A stretch of DNA of 64,000 bases from Desulfonema magnum (lineage in GTDB: Bacteria; Desulfobacterota; Desulfobacteria; Desulfobacterales; 4be13), in contig NZ_CP061800.1 of assembly GCF_017377395.1 (NCBI RefSeq), positions 4,237,633-4,301,632 of the forward strand, written 5' to 3'. The notes beneath the pieces are model-generated. The model worked only from the letters and a program-made list of their open reading frames with translations. It was not told the origin of the DNA and did no database searches. Position 1 is the first letter of the stretch. Each line of letters starts with the position of its first letter. This document shows positions 8,550-18,215 of this stretch, one piece after another. A program made the translations under genes and the position numbers.

Positions 8550-11500
8550 ATGTGTTTTGTCGTTGCACTATTGATTTCTCTAATGATGTTTGCCGTCATT
8601 TTTATTAACAAAAAAAATTTTGAAACGGAACTGAGAAGCATCCACGGCAAACTGGCTCAGAACGCACTTCAGTCTGCAATGTATATAATCAAAAATAAAT
8701 ACGATGAAGTTACGGATTCGGGCGTGTTATCAATAACAGATGAGCTTGAAGGCATTTTTTCCAGTTTGAAATTTGCTGAAACCGGGCATATTTTTATACT
8801 CGACAGCAAAGGAAACATGCTGATTCACCTGAAACCTGCCAGGAAAAATCTTTCTGTGATGACAAAGACCGCCGCTTCCGAATCTCTTATACAACAACTG
8901 GCAGCCGCAGCCATATCCCCTGAAAAACCTGTTGAAGATTTATCTTTTTTCCCGCAAAAACATGAACATACGCAAATCATGTATGTGGCTTATTTCAAAA
9001 CCGCAGACTGGTATGTGGCTGTTTCCATACCTGATGATGCCATATCCGTTCCGATAAGACATCTCATTATAAAGGAGATGCTTGTCATCTTAATGATTTT
9101 ATTTGCAGGAACTGTTATTGCTATCTCTTTAAGCGAAAAAATAACAAACCCCCTTTTGAAATTGGCTCGTTATGCCGCGGAACTCCCCAAAAAAAATTTC
9201 AGACCAGAAGATACCCGGACCCTGCTCAGTCTCAAATCCGATAACACCAATAATGAAATCGGGCAGTTCATTGAATCTTTTATATTCTTGGAAGATGCTT
9301 TCAGAAAATCCCATGAAGAACTGGGGCGGCGTGTTAAAGAAGGGTCCTCAGAACTGAATGATACAAATGCGCTTTTTGAAAAACTATTTTCCAGCACTCA
9401 TGTTCTGTTGGCGTATATGGATACTGAGTTTAATTTTCTAAAGGTAAATCATGCTTATGCCTCGGCTGATGAGCGTGAGCCGGAATTTTTTATTGGCAAG
9501 AATCATTTTGATCTTTACCCAAATAAAGAAAACAAAGCCATTTTCCGTGAGGTGGTCAGAACAGGGAATCCTTATTTTGCTTATGCAAAACCATTTGAGT
9601 ATCATTATAATCCGGAACAAGGAGAATCTTACTGGGATTGGAGCATAGAACCGATTAAAGAGCCGGAAGGCACGATAAGCGGACTTGTCCTGTCTCTGAT
9701 TAATGTGACCAACCGGATCAGAGCCGAGGCCGCACTGAAAGAAAGTGAAGAGCGTTTTCGCTCAATTTTTGAACAGACTGCTGTGGGAATATTGCTTGCT
9801 GATGGGGGTCGGAATATTCTTAATTGCAATATTGCCGCAAAAAAGATGCTGGGATATGCCAAAGAGGAATTAATTGGGAAAAATGTTAATGAGATCAGTT
9901 ATCCTGATGATGATATCGTAAATATGAAACTCCTTAAAAAAATGTCAGAAGACAAACGTGACAGTTTTCAAATGGAAAAAAGATATATTCGTAAAAACGG
10001 AACAATTATGTGGGGACATCTGACCCTTTCTTATATTGTTCGGGACCAAAGCGGAAACCCGGGGTTTTATGTGGCAATGGTGGAAGATATCAGCGAAAAT
10101 AAGCGACTGGAAAAGGAACTGCGTTTGTTCAAAGCCATTGTCGAATCCTCACAGGAGGCCATTGCCATCAGTGATCCTCATGGGCAGTTCGTATATGTCA
10201 ACCCGGCCCATGAAAAACTTTTCGGGTATTCTCTGGAACAAGCCAGGCAGATGAACTACCAGGATTACTATCCTCCGGAATCAGTAGAACTGCTTAACCA
10301 TGTTGTGGCACCTGCTTTGGCTCAGGGTAAGAGTTGGGAAGGAATAACAGATGCCTTTGACGCGGATGGCCGCCGATTTCCCCTGTGGGAGCGTGCGGAC
10401 ACGGTCCGTGATCCCGAGGGAAATATGCAGTTCGCTTTTGCTTTCATGCATGACGATACCAAACGCATAGACATGGAAAACGCATTACGAAAAAGTGAAG
10501 AACGCTACAGAACACGTATTGAAAGCATACCTCATCCCATTTTGGAAGCAAATGCTTCCGGTATCATAACCTTTGCAAATTCAGCGTATCACAACATGTC
10601 AGGTTACGATAAAGGAGAACTGAATGGAAAACCGGCCTGGGAACTGACTGCGCCTGAGTCCGAGCAAACGCATTTCAAAGATTATATCGAAATGCTGGTG
10701 AAAGAACAGCCCGAACCAACCCCCTGGTTCGGAAAAATTTTGGCAAAGGACAAAAAATTTACAGATGTTCGCACGGACTGGAATTATAAGCGGGATGAGC
10801 AGGGACAGGTGACAGGATTTGTCGCGGTTGTTAAGGATATTATGGAAGAAAATCGGGCAAAGGGCCTGCTGCGTATCCAACGGGATCTCGGCATCGCACT
10901 GATTTCCACAGCCAGTTTAAGAGAGACATTGAACCAGATAATGGATGCGCTCCTGAAGATCGGTGAGATTGATTGCGGCGGCATCTATCTTGTTGACAGT
11001 ATTACCGGAAGCCTGGACCTGATAATACACAAGGGCTTATCTCCTGATTTTGTGATGAAGGTTTCTCATTATGATGCGGACTCACCCCATGCCCGAGTGA
11101 TCAGGGAAAGAAAGAGCATCTACAGAAATGAACCCAAAGTGTTTATCTCTGAAGAAAAAGAATTACAACGTGAAGGCTTGCGCTGTCTGGCAATTATTCC
11201 GGTTCAATATGAGGAGGATGTTGTTGCAGTGCTGAATCTCTCTTCCCACATTTCCGACGAAATTATCCCGAGTGATCGCAATGCCATTGAAACCATCGCT
11301 TCTCAGATAGGGTCTGTTATTGCCCGTGTAAAAATGGAAGAGGCGCTGAGGGAGAGCGAAGAGAAGTTCCGAAGGCACTTCAGAGATATGCCCGTACCTG
11401 CTTTTATCTGGCAAAAACAAAGTGATGATTATGTGTTAATTGATTATAACAACGCAGCCAATGACCTCACTTTGGGCGAAATCAGTAATTTTCTGGGCGC

Positions 11501-12677
11501 AAAAGGGCGAGATATTCATTCTCAGGATTTGCAAATTATGCGGGATATGGACACCTGTTTTCAAGAAAAGAAGATCATCCAAAGACAGAATTACTTTAAG
11601 TCTCCTTCCACTGGCGAATGGAAATTTTTTAATGCCAGTTATGTATTTATTCCTCCGGATATGGTCATACGGCATACTGTTGACCTGACCGAACACAAGC
11701 AAACAGAAGATGAACTGAACCATGCCCTTTCCGAACTCCGGACCATTTTCGATACCATACCAGGTATGATAATTGTAATTGATAAAGAATATAACCTGTT
11801 AAACATGAGTCGTACATTTTTCAAGCGATATGGGATTCCGGAACACGAGAATATTATCGGACGGAAATGCTATGAAGTGAAAGAAGAAAGAACCTCTGTT
11901 TGTCCAGGATGTCTTGTCGCTCAGGTTTTTAAAAGCGGCAATCCGAAAACCCGTATGTCATCACCTAAACAAGAAAAACGCATAGGAAAGGCGTGGAAAA
12001 GTTATGTCGCACCGCTCAAAAATGGTTCTGATAAAATCATCGGGGCCGTCAAAATTGTAATGGATACCACGGATATCAGAGACATGGCAAATAAACTGAA
12101 AAAAGCCAAAGAGGCCGCAGAATGCGCCAACCAGGCAAAGAGCGAATTTCTTACCAATATGAGTCACGAACTTCGCACCCCGCTCAACGGCATCCTGGGA
12201 TATACCCAGATTTTCAAGCGTGATAGCAGCCTCACAGAGAAGCAGCTTGAAGGCATTGAGGTCATACATAACTGCGGAGAACATCTGCTTACAATGATTA
12301 ATGAGATTTTGGATCTGTCCAAAATTGAAGCCCGGAAGCTGGAACTGGTAACTGCTGATTTTCGTTTCCCGTCATTTCTGAAAACCATCGCCGAAGTTAT
12401 CGGAATTCGGGCACAGGAAAAAGAGATTGCTTTTGAGTATAAAATCACTTCTGATCTTCCCCGGGGTGTTCACGGTGATGAAAAACGCTTACGGCAAATT
12501 CTCCTGAATCTGCTCGGCAATGCCGTCAAATTTACCGAAAAAGGAAAGGTTGTTTTTACTGTGGGGACAGAGGCCGGACGCGAGGGTGCGGGGGCAAATA
12601 CCGGAATCCGTTTTCATGTGGAAGATACAGGTATCGGGATCCCGGATGAAAAATTGAAAGAAATCTTTCCCGGATGA
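8550..12677 (+). CDS. Multi-PAS/GAF hybrid sensor histidine kinase, N-terminal part (frame broken at 3' end)
   Basis: A 1,375-residue membrane sensor. TM1 is residues 1–20, an extracytoplasmic Cache-like domain about 30–165 (TGHIFILDSKGNML), TM2 about 173–193, then HAMP. Four PAS domains follow (about 265–770), a GAF domain (about 775–930), two more PAS domains (about 935–1175), HisKA with NMSHELRTPL (His about 1206) and the start of the HATPase (LLNLLGNAVKF, DTGIGIPDEKL). The frame then stops because a 28-bp segment is duplicated in tandem. Deleting one copy restores a continuous frame into the downstream 291-codon ORF, which holds the rest of the ATPase and a receiver. The ATG at 8550 lacks a well-placed Shine–Dalgarno sequence and the protein begins directly in TM1, so the true start may be slightly upstream or may have been disturbed. 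Confidence 0.82.
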   Translation: MCFVVALLISLMMFAVIFINKKNFETELRSIHGKLAQNALQSAMYIIKNKYDEVTDSGVLSITDELEGIFSSLKFAETGHIFILDSKGNMLIHLKPARKNLSVMTKTAASESLIQQLAAAAISPEKPVEDLSFFPQKHEHTQIMYVAYFKTADWYVAVSIPDDAISVPIRHLIIKEMLVILMILFAGTVIAISLSEKITNPLLKLARYAAELPKKNFRPEDTRTLLSLKSDNTNNEIGQFIESFIFLEDAFRKSHEELGRRVKEGSSELNDTNALFEKLFSSTHVLLAYMDTEFNFLKVNHAYASADEREPEFFIGKNHFDLYPNKENKAIFREVVRTGNPYFAYAKPFEYHYNPEQGESYWDWSIEPIKEPEGTISGLVLSLINVTNRIRAEAALKESEERFRSIFEQTAVGILLADGGRNILNCNIAAKKMLGYAKEELIGKNVNEISYPDDDIVNMKLLKKMSEDKRDSFQMEKRYIRKNGTIMWGHLTLSYIVRDQSGNPGFYVAMVEDISENKRLEKELRLFKAIVESSQEAIAISDPHGQFVYVNPAHEKLFGYSLEQARQMNYQDYYPPESVELLNHVVAPALAQGKSWEGITDAFDADGRRFPLWERADTVRDPEGNMQFAFAFMHDDTKRIDMENALRKSEERYRTRIESIPHPILEANASGIITFANSAYHNMSGYDKGELNGKPAWELTAPESEQTHFKDYIEMLVKEQPEPTPWFGKILAKDKKFTDVRTDWNYKRDEQGQVTGFVAVVKDIMEENRAKGLLRIQRDLGIALISTASLRETLNQIMDALLKIGEIDCGGIYLVDSITGSLDLIIHKGLSPDFVMKVSHYDADSPHARVIRERKSIYRNEPKVFISEEKELQREGLRCLAIIPVQYEEDVVAVLNLSSHISDEIIPSDRNAIETIASQIGSVIARVKMEEALRESEEKFRRHFRDMPVPAFIWQKQSDDYVLIDYNNAANDLTLGEISNFLGAKGRDIHSQDLQIMRDMDTCFQEKKIIQRQNYFKSPSTGEWKFFNASYVFIPPDMVIRHTVDLTEHKQTEDELNHALSELRTIFDTIPGMIIVIDKEYNLLNMSRTFFKRYGIPEHENIIGRKCYEVKEERTSVCPGCLVAQVFKSGNPKTRMSSPKQEKRIGKAWKSYVAPLKNGSDKIIGAVKIVMDTTDIRDMANKLKKAKEAAECANQAKSEFLTNMSHELRTPLNGILGYTQIFKRDSSLTEKQLEGIEVIHNCGEHLLTMINEILDLSKIEARKLELVTADFRFPSFLKTIAEVIGIRAQEKEIAFEYKITSDLPRGVHGDEKRLRQILLNLLGNAVKFTEKGKVVFTVGTEAGREGAGANTGIRFHVEDTGIGIPDEKLKEIFPG

Positions 12678-12696
12678 AAAATTGAAAGAAATCTTT
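12641..12696 (+). repeat. 28-bp perfect tandem duplication that breaks the kinase gene
   Basis: The unit beginning CCCGGATGAAAAATTG is present twice back to back (12641–12668 and 12669–12696). As 28 is not divisible by three, the second copy shifts the frame and gives a TGA at 12675–12677. With one copy the protein would read DEKLKEIFLPFHQLGD, the normal ATPase G-box region of a histidine kinase. Confidence 0.93.
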
Positions 12697-13557
12697 CTGC
12701 CTTTTCATCAACTCGGAGACAGGCTGACTCGGAGTAAGGGAACCGGTCTGGGCCTTGGAATCAGTCAGAAGCTTGTACATGCCATGGGCAGTGAATTGTA
12801 TGTAAAAAGCAAAAAAGGACAGGGCAGTGTTTTCTGGTTTACCCTGGATTTACCTGAAACTGTTCAAAACAGTGAGCTATTGGAAAAAACTAAAAATATC
12901 ACTGGTTATGTTCCTTCTGACAAGGCGGTTTATAAGATTCTGATCGCAGATGACGCGGAAAAAAATCGCTTGGTCTTAAAAGATATGCTGTTCCCCTTAG
13001 GTTTTGAAATTGCAGAAGCAACTGACGGACGCGATGCCCTGGATAAGCTGTCAGAATTTAAGCCGGACATGATTCTGATGGATCTGATAATGCCAGTGAT
13101 GGACGGTTTTGAGGCCATAAGACAAATCAGGCAGATACCTGACTTCAGAAAGGTCATTATCATAGCTGTGTCGGCAGTTGCGGACCTTCCGGCAAGGACG
13201 AAGCGCGCAGAAATAGGATGTGATGATTTTATTGAAAAGCCTGTCAATGTTGAAAAGCTTCTGAAAAAAATAAAGCTTTACCTGAATCTGAACTGGGTTT
13301 ATGAAGATGAAACCGGCCCCCGGGAGATCAGCATTCGGCCTGAAACCGAACCTGTGATTCCGCCTCCGAAGGAAAATATCGCCAGGCTTCTCAATGCGGC
13401 CATGATGGGTGATATAGACAGTGTTCGGAAACAGGCCAAAGCGATTCAGGCCTCGGATCCGAAATTTATTCCGTTTGGAAAAAAGATTGACGAGTTTGGA
13501 AAGCAATTTCAGTTAAAAAAAATTAAGAAATTTATTAAACAATATATGGAAGATTAA
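12682..13557 (+). CDS. C-terminal part of the split hybrid kinase: end of HATPase plus receiver domain
   Basis: The 291-codon frame, opened at a TTG without a convincing ribosome binding site, begins with IFLPFHQLGDRLTRSKG and GTGLGLGIS (G2 box), the second half of the ATPase domain interrupted upstream. A full receiver domain follows at about residues 88–205: IADD acidic pocket, ILMDLIMPVMDG phospho-acceptor Asp, later Ser/Ala and Lys (FIEKPVN). The last 75 residues are helical and might act as an HPt-like or linker segment, without a recognisable phospho-histidine. It was almost certainly one protein with the upstream kinase. Whether it is made separately, by frameshifting or only after loss of the duplication cannot be told from the sequence. 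Confidence 0.8.
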   Translation: MKEIFLPFHQLGDRLTRSKGTGLGLGISQKLVHAMGSELYVKSKKGQGSVFWFTLDLPETVQNSELLEKTKNITGYVPSDKAVYKILIADDAEKNRLVLKDMLFPLGFEIAEATDGRDALDKLSEFKPDMILMDLIMPVMDGFEAIRQIRQIPDFRKVIIIAVSAVADLPARTKRAEIGCDDFIEKPVNVEKLLKKIKLYLNLNWVYEDETGPREISIRPETEPVIPPPKENIARLLNAAMMGDIDSVRKQAKAIQASDPKFIPFGKKIDEFGKQFQLKKIKKFIKQYMED

Positions 13558-13623
13558 AAAATGCTCATTCCCGAGTTCGGGACGGACAGGGGAGAAACCC
13601 GGGTTTTTCCGGCCGGGGAGAGA

Positions 13624-15590
13624 CTGATTATAACGGAGTCAGGGCAGGCCGGTCAGACCCTGTAAGGCCGGTATGTTTGTAGCAGTTCCGGAGTGCGAAA
13701 AAGCATTTTTCGCAGGCGCAAAAATATAATTTTTGCACTCCGGAGCCGCTTAGAGCGGTATATTTGTAGCAGCAGCTCCGGAGTGCGAAAAAGCATTTTT
13801 CGCAGGCGCAAAAATATAATTTTTGCACTCCGGAGCCGCTTAGAGCGGTATATTTGTAGCAGCAGTTCCGGAGTGCGAAAAAGCATTTTTCGCAGGCGCA
13901 AAAATATAATTTTTGCACTCCGGAGCCGCTTAGAGCGGTATATTTGTAGCAGCAGTTCCGGAGTGCGAAAAAGCATTTTTCGCAGGCGCAAAAATATAAT
14001 TTTTGCACTCCGGAGCCGCTTAGAGCGGTATATTTGTAGCAGCAGTTCCGGAGTGCGAAAAAGCATTTTTCGCAGGCGCAAAAATATAATTTTTGCACTC
14101 CGGAGCCGCTTAGAGCGGTATATTTGTAGCAGCAGTTCCGGAGTGCGAAAAAGCATTTTTCGCAGGCGCAAAAATATAATTTTTGCACTCCGGAGCCGCT
14201 TAGAGCGGTATATTTGTAGCAGCAGTTCCGGAGTGCGAAAAAGCATTTTTCGCAGGCGCAAAAATATAATTTTTGCACTCCGGAGCCGCTTAGAGCGGTA
14301 TATTTGTAGCAGCAGTTCCGGAGTGCGAAAAAGCATTTTTCGCAGGCGCAAAAATATAATTTTTGCACTCCGGAGCCGCTTAGAGCGGTATATTTGTAGC
14401 AGCAGTTCCGGAGTGCGAAAAAGCATTTTTCGCAGGCGCAAAAATATAATTTTTGCACTCCGGAGCCGCTTAGAGCGGTATATTTGTAGCAGCAGTTCCG
14501 GAGTGCGAAAAAGCATTTTTCGCAGGCGCAAAAATATAATTTTTGCACTCCGGAGCCGCTTAGAGCGGTATATTTGTAGCAGCAGTTCCGGAGTGCGAAA
14601 AAGCATTTTTCGCAGGCGCAAAAATATAATTTTTGCACTCCGGAGCCGCTTAGAGCGGTATATTTGTAGCAGCAGTTCCGGAGTGCGAAAAAGCATTTTT
14701 CGCAGGCGCAAAAATATAATTTTTGCACTCCGGAGCCGCTTAGAGCGGTATATTTGTAGCAGCAGTTCCGGAGTGCGAAAAAGCATTTTTCGCAGGCGCA
14801 AAAATATAATTTTTTGCACTCCGGAGCCGCTTAGAGCGGTATATTTGTAGCAGCAGTTCCGGAGTGCGAAAAAGCATTTTTCGCAGGCGCAAAAATATAA
14901 TTTTTGCACTCCGGAGCCGCTTAGAGCGGTATATTTGTAGCAGCAGTTCCGGAGTGCGAAAAAGCATTTTTCGCAGGCGCAAAAATATAATTTTTGCACT
15001 CCGGAGCCGCTTAGAGCGGTATATTTGTAGCAGCAGTTCCGGAGTGCGAAAAAGCATTTTTCGCAGGCGCAAAAATATAATTTTTGCACTCCGGAGCCGC
15101 TTAAAGCGGTATATTTGTAGCAGCAGTTCCGGAGTGCGAAAAAGCATTTTTCGCAGGCGCAAAAATATAATTTTTGCACTCCGGAGCCGCTTAGAGCGGT
15201 ATATTTGTAGTAGCAGCAAGAGCGGTATATTTGTAGTAGCAGTTCCGGAGTGCGAAAAAGCATTTTTCGCAGGCGCAAAAATATAATTTTTGCACTCCGG
15301 AGCCGCTTAGAGCGGTATATTTGTAGCAGCAGTTCCGGAGTGCGAAAAAGCATTTTTCGCAGGCGCAAAAATATAATTTTTGCACTCCGGAGCCGCTTAG
15401 AGCGGTATATTTGTAGCAGCAGTTCCGGAGTGCGAAAAAGCATTTTTCGCAGGCGCAAAAATATAATTTTTGCACTCCGGATACGCTTGGAACTGCCTAA
15501 GTCAGCAGCATTGCCCGCCAGGCATGATGAATGGCAAAGATATCGTCCCCATGTGGCGTTACCGGCCTCCCCCGGATCCGTTATCGTCAG
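13624..15590. repeat. MITE-like element, family GATTATAACGGA, copy 1, carrying an amplified internal array
   Basis: The left end (CTGATTATAACGGAGTCAGG, 13624 on) and the reverse complement of the right end (CTGACGATAACGGATCCGGG, ending 15590) are imperfect inverted repeats. Left and right flanks inside the ends resemble those of the single-hairpin copy at 59585–59924: CCCTGTAAGG…GGTATGTTTGTAG on the left, and the words TAAGTCAG, GGCATGATGAATG and GGCCTCCCC on the right. The middle is a tandem array of about twenty 90-bp units. Confidence 0.8.
13684..15481. repeat. Tandem array of ~20 copies of a 90-bp hairpin unit
   Basis: The unit repeats exactly every 90 bp; GCACTCCGGAGCCGC recurs around 13741, 13831, 13921 and onward. 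Each unit has 10-nt arms TCCGGAGTGC/GCACTCCGGA around an A/T-rich interior with a smaller GAAAAAGC/ATTTTTCGC stem, joined by a GCCGCTTAGAGCGG linker that is itself palindromic. Copies are almost identical; exceptions are one extra T near 14813, one G-to-A near 15105 and a short partial duplication at about 15205–15240. As 90 is divisible by three, long open frames appear on both strands, but they are by-products of the repeat. Confidence 0.95.
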
Positions 15591-15619
15591 AAAAAATATG
15601 ATAAATGAGGTATTAGCCA

Positions 15620-17740
15620 ATGAAAGAAATATATAAAGAAACATATCTCCAGGAGGCTGAGGAACACTTAGCCAGTATTGAAGAAGCCATATTGGATATC
15701 GAGGATAATCCTGATGATAAAGAGAGCATTAATCGCCTTTTTCGTGCAATTCACACCATCAAAGGATCCGGTGCCATGTTCGGATTTGATGATATCGCCG
15801 GCTTTGCCCATCACCTGGAAACTGTTCTTGAAAAAGTTCGTAAAGGGATTCTGCCCGTAACCAGCCAGCTTATTGATTTGGTTCTTGCCTCACGGGATCA
15901 GATAAAGATTATGCTGGATGCCACCCACGGAGGAGCCGAAGCAGATATTGAACTCAGCGGCAAGATAATTGGCGCTCTGGAATACCTGCTGTCGGAAGCG
16001 GAAAATGTCGGCGATTCTGACCTGAAAAGCGTCTCTTCTCTAAAAAACAGCAAAAAAGATGAAATGACCTGTCGCATCAGATTTCACCCCAAACCTGATA
16101 TTTTCGAATCCGGCACGGAGCCTGCTCTGCTTTTGGAAGAGCTTCGGAACTTCGGAGAATATAATATTGTGGCGCATACACATAAGATTCCACAGCTAAA
16201 AGATATTAATCCTGAATTATGCTACATCCATTGGAATATCATTCTGACCACTTGTAAAGAACTTGATATGATTAAGGATGTATTTATTTTTGTTGAGGAC
16301 AGGTGTGACTTGAAAATTGATCTTATTGACACGCAATTCACCACAAACAATGTGGAAAGTCATAAAAGGGTCGGTGAGATTCTTATTGACCGGGGGGATC
16401 TGTCGTCTGATGAACTCATAAAGGCATTGAATATCCAGAAACGGGTCGGCGAGATACTGATAGAGAACAGGGCCATTGATCAGGACGCAGTTGATGCGGC
16501 GCTGATTGAACAGGAGCATGTCAGACAAATCAGAAAAAAACGCCGCGAAGCTGTCTCATCTTCGAGTATCAGAGTGGCCGCGGATAAGCTTGACAATCTT
16601 ATAAACCTTGTGGGAGAACTGGTGATCACCCAGGCGCGTCTGACCCAGGTCTCTTCTGACATAGATAATATCGAATTGGCAAATCCTGTGGAAGAAATAG
16701 AGCGGCTGACGGTTGAGCTCCGAGACTGTGCGCTCAACATGCGTATGGTCCCTATCGGAACCACTTTTGGCAAATTCAGACGCCTGGTACGCGACCTGTC
16801 CGCGGAACTTGGAAAAGAGATCAACCTGGTCACTGAAGGGGGGGAGACTGAGCTGGATAAAACCGTTATCGAACGTCTCAGCGATCCCCTTGTTCATCTG
16901 ATCCGAAACAGTATTGATCACGGTATCCGATCACCGAAAGAGCGGGAACACTTTGGAAAGCCCCGGACCGGAAACATTTACCTGACAGCAGCTCACCGGG
17001 GTGCCAAAGTGTTCATCACCATCAGAGACGACGGCATGGGGATAGACCCGGAAATTGTCCGGGCAAACGCGGTGGAAAGCGGCCTGATTTCAAAGAATGC
17101 GGAGCTTTCACAGGAAGAGATATTTTCACTGATCTTTGCCCCTGGTTTTTCCACTGCCAGCCAGGTGACAGATGTATCCGGCCGGGGCGTGGGATTAGAT
17201 GTCGTGAAACGGAAGATAGATTCTCTGGGAGGAACCATTCAGATCAGCAGCGAAAAAAAACGGGGAACTACCATCAGTTTGTCTATGCCTCTGACATTGG
17301 CCATTATAGAGGGCTTGCTGGTAGAGGTGGACGGAACCAGTTTTATTCTGCCCCTCTCTCTTATTAATGAATGTACAGAACTGACAGACACTCATATTGA
17401 AAAAGCCCGCGGCAGAAATGTGATTTCAGTGAGAGGAAAATTGCTTCCTTTTCTCCGTCTGCGTGAGACATTTGCCATCTCCGGAACAAAACCCCGCATA
17501 GAACAGGTTGTCATCACAGAAGTTGAAAATTTTCGGGTGGGGATTGTTGTGGATGAAATCATTGGCAATCTCCAGACGGTCATTAAACCGCTTGACAAGG
17601 TGTACCGTGAAGCCAAAGGCGTTTCCGGCGCAACAATTATGGGAGACGGAAGGGTGGCCCTTATCCTGGATGTTCCGGGATTAATCCGCTATACGGAGAA
17701 AGAAGAGGAAAAGAATATCAGGAACGCATATGAGAGGTGA
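15620..17740 (+). CDS. cheA: CheA-type chemotaxis histidine kinase
   Basis: A 706-residue protein. The HPt domain at the N-terminus has FRAIHTIKGSGAMFG (phospho-His 45). A middle region (about 140–300) includes a duplicated RVGEIL(I) motif and takes the place of the usual CheY-binding domain. A dimerisation segment follows, then the HATPase with the N box LIRNSIDHG (about 427), IRDDGMGI and GRGVGLDVV, and finally a C-terminal CheW-like domain (about 555–695) for receptor coupling. CheA autophosphorylates and passes phosphate to CheY/CheB-type receivers. The start at 15620 has a weak GAGGTA upstream. No cheW, cheY or receptor gene is adjacent, so it may serve a dispersed or non-flagellar chemosensory pathway. 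It begins 29 bp after the end of the repeat-bearing element. Confidence 0.93.
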   Translation: MKEIYKETYLQEAEEHLASIEEAILDIEDNPDDKESINRLFRAIHTIKGSGAMFGFDDIAGFAHHLETVLEKVRKGILPVTSQLIDLVLASRDQIKIMLDATHGGAEADIELSGKIIGALEYLLSEAENVGDSDLKSVSSLKNSKKDEMTCRIRFHPKPDIFESGTEPALLLEELRNFGEYNIVAHTHKIPQLKDINPELCYIHWNIILTTCKELDMIKDVFIFVEDRCDLKIDLIDTQFTTNNVESHKRVGEILIDRGDLSSDELIKALNIQKRVGEILIENRAIDQDAVDAALIEQEHVRQIRKKRREAVSSSSIRVAADKLDNLINLVGELVITQARLTQVSSDIDNIELANPVEEIERLTVELRDCALNMRMVPIGTTFGKFRRLVRDLSAELGKEINLVTEGGETELDKTVIERLSDPLVHLIRNSIDHGIRSPKEREHFGKPRTGNIYLTAAHRGAKVFITIRDDGMGIDPEIVRANAVESGLISKNAELSQEEIFSLIFAPGFSTASQVTDVSGRGVGLDVVKRKIDSLGGTIQISSEKKRGTTISLSMPLTLAIIEGLLVEVDGTSFILPLSLINECTELTDTHIEKARGRNVISVRGKLLPFLRLRETFAISGTKPRIEQVVITEVENFRVGIVVDEIIGNLQTVIKPLDKVYREAKGVSGATIMGDGRVALILDVPGLIRYTEKEEEKNIRNAYER

Positions 17741-17808
17741 AACTGTCTGATTTTGAACCACAGATTTACACGGATTATACGGATTTCTCAGATTGAAAAA
17801 ATCCATTA

Positions 17809-18196
17809 GGCGGGCAAGTTGGTTCGTAGTTCCGCCTTTAGGCGGGCAAGTTGGTTCGTAGTTCCGCCTTTAGGCGGGCAAGTTGGTTCGTAGTTCCGCC
17901 TTTAGGCGGGCAAGTTGGTTCGTAGTTCCGCCTTTAGGCGGGCAAGTTGGTTCGTAGTTCCGCCTTTAGGCGGGCAAGTTGGTTCGTAGTTCCGCCTTTA
18001 GGCGGGCAAGTTGGTTCGTAGTTCCGCCTTTAGGCGGGCAAGTTGGTTCGTAGTTCCGCCTTTAGGCGGGCAAGTTGGTTCGTAGTTCCGCCTTTAGGCG
18101 GGCAAGTTGGTTCGTAGTTCCGCCTTTAGGCGGGCAAGTTGGTTCGTAGTTCCGCCTTTAGGCGGGCCGGCACCGCCTAAAGGCGGAACTACGAAC
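17809..18196. repeat. Tandem array of eleven 32-bp hairpin units plus an inverted terminal copy
   Basis: The unit GGCGGGCAAGTTGGTTCGTA + GTTCCGCCTTTA recurs every 32 bp from 17809 to 18160. Consecutive units form the palindrome CCGCCTTTAGGCGG. The array ends with GGCGGGCCGGCACCGCC followed by an inverted unit (AAAGGCGGAACTACGAAC). It lies between the convergent cheA and diguanylate cyclase genes, where a hairpin series could block read-through; that role is inferred. Confidence 0.93.
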
Positions 18197-18215
18197 TTTG
18201 CAAAAGCTTCAATGC

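Noticed and set aside
13684-15481. Possible CRISPR array
   Set aside because: Units are identical along their whole length with no unique spacers, and no cas gene is in the window. The same holds for the arrays at 17.8, 49.8 and 57.6 kb.
13628-15644. Long open frames of 366, 663 and 385 codons on both strands inside the 90-bp array
   Set aside because: A 90-bp unit without stops opens several frames at once. No ribosome binding site or signal, the unit is palindromic, and the peptides are pure repeats on both strands.
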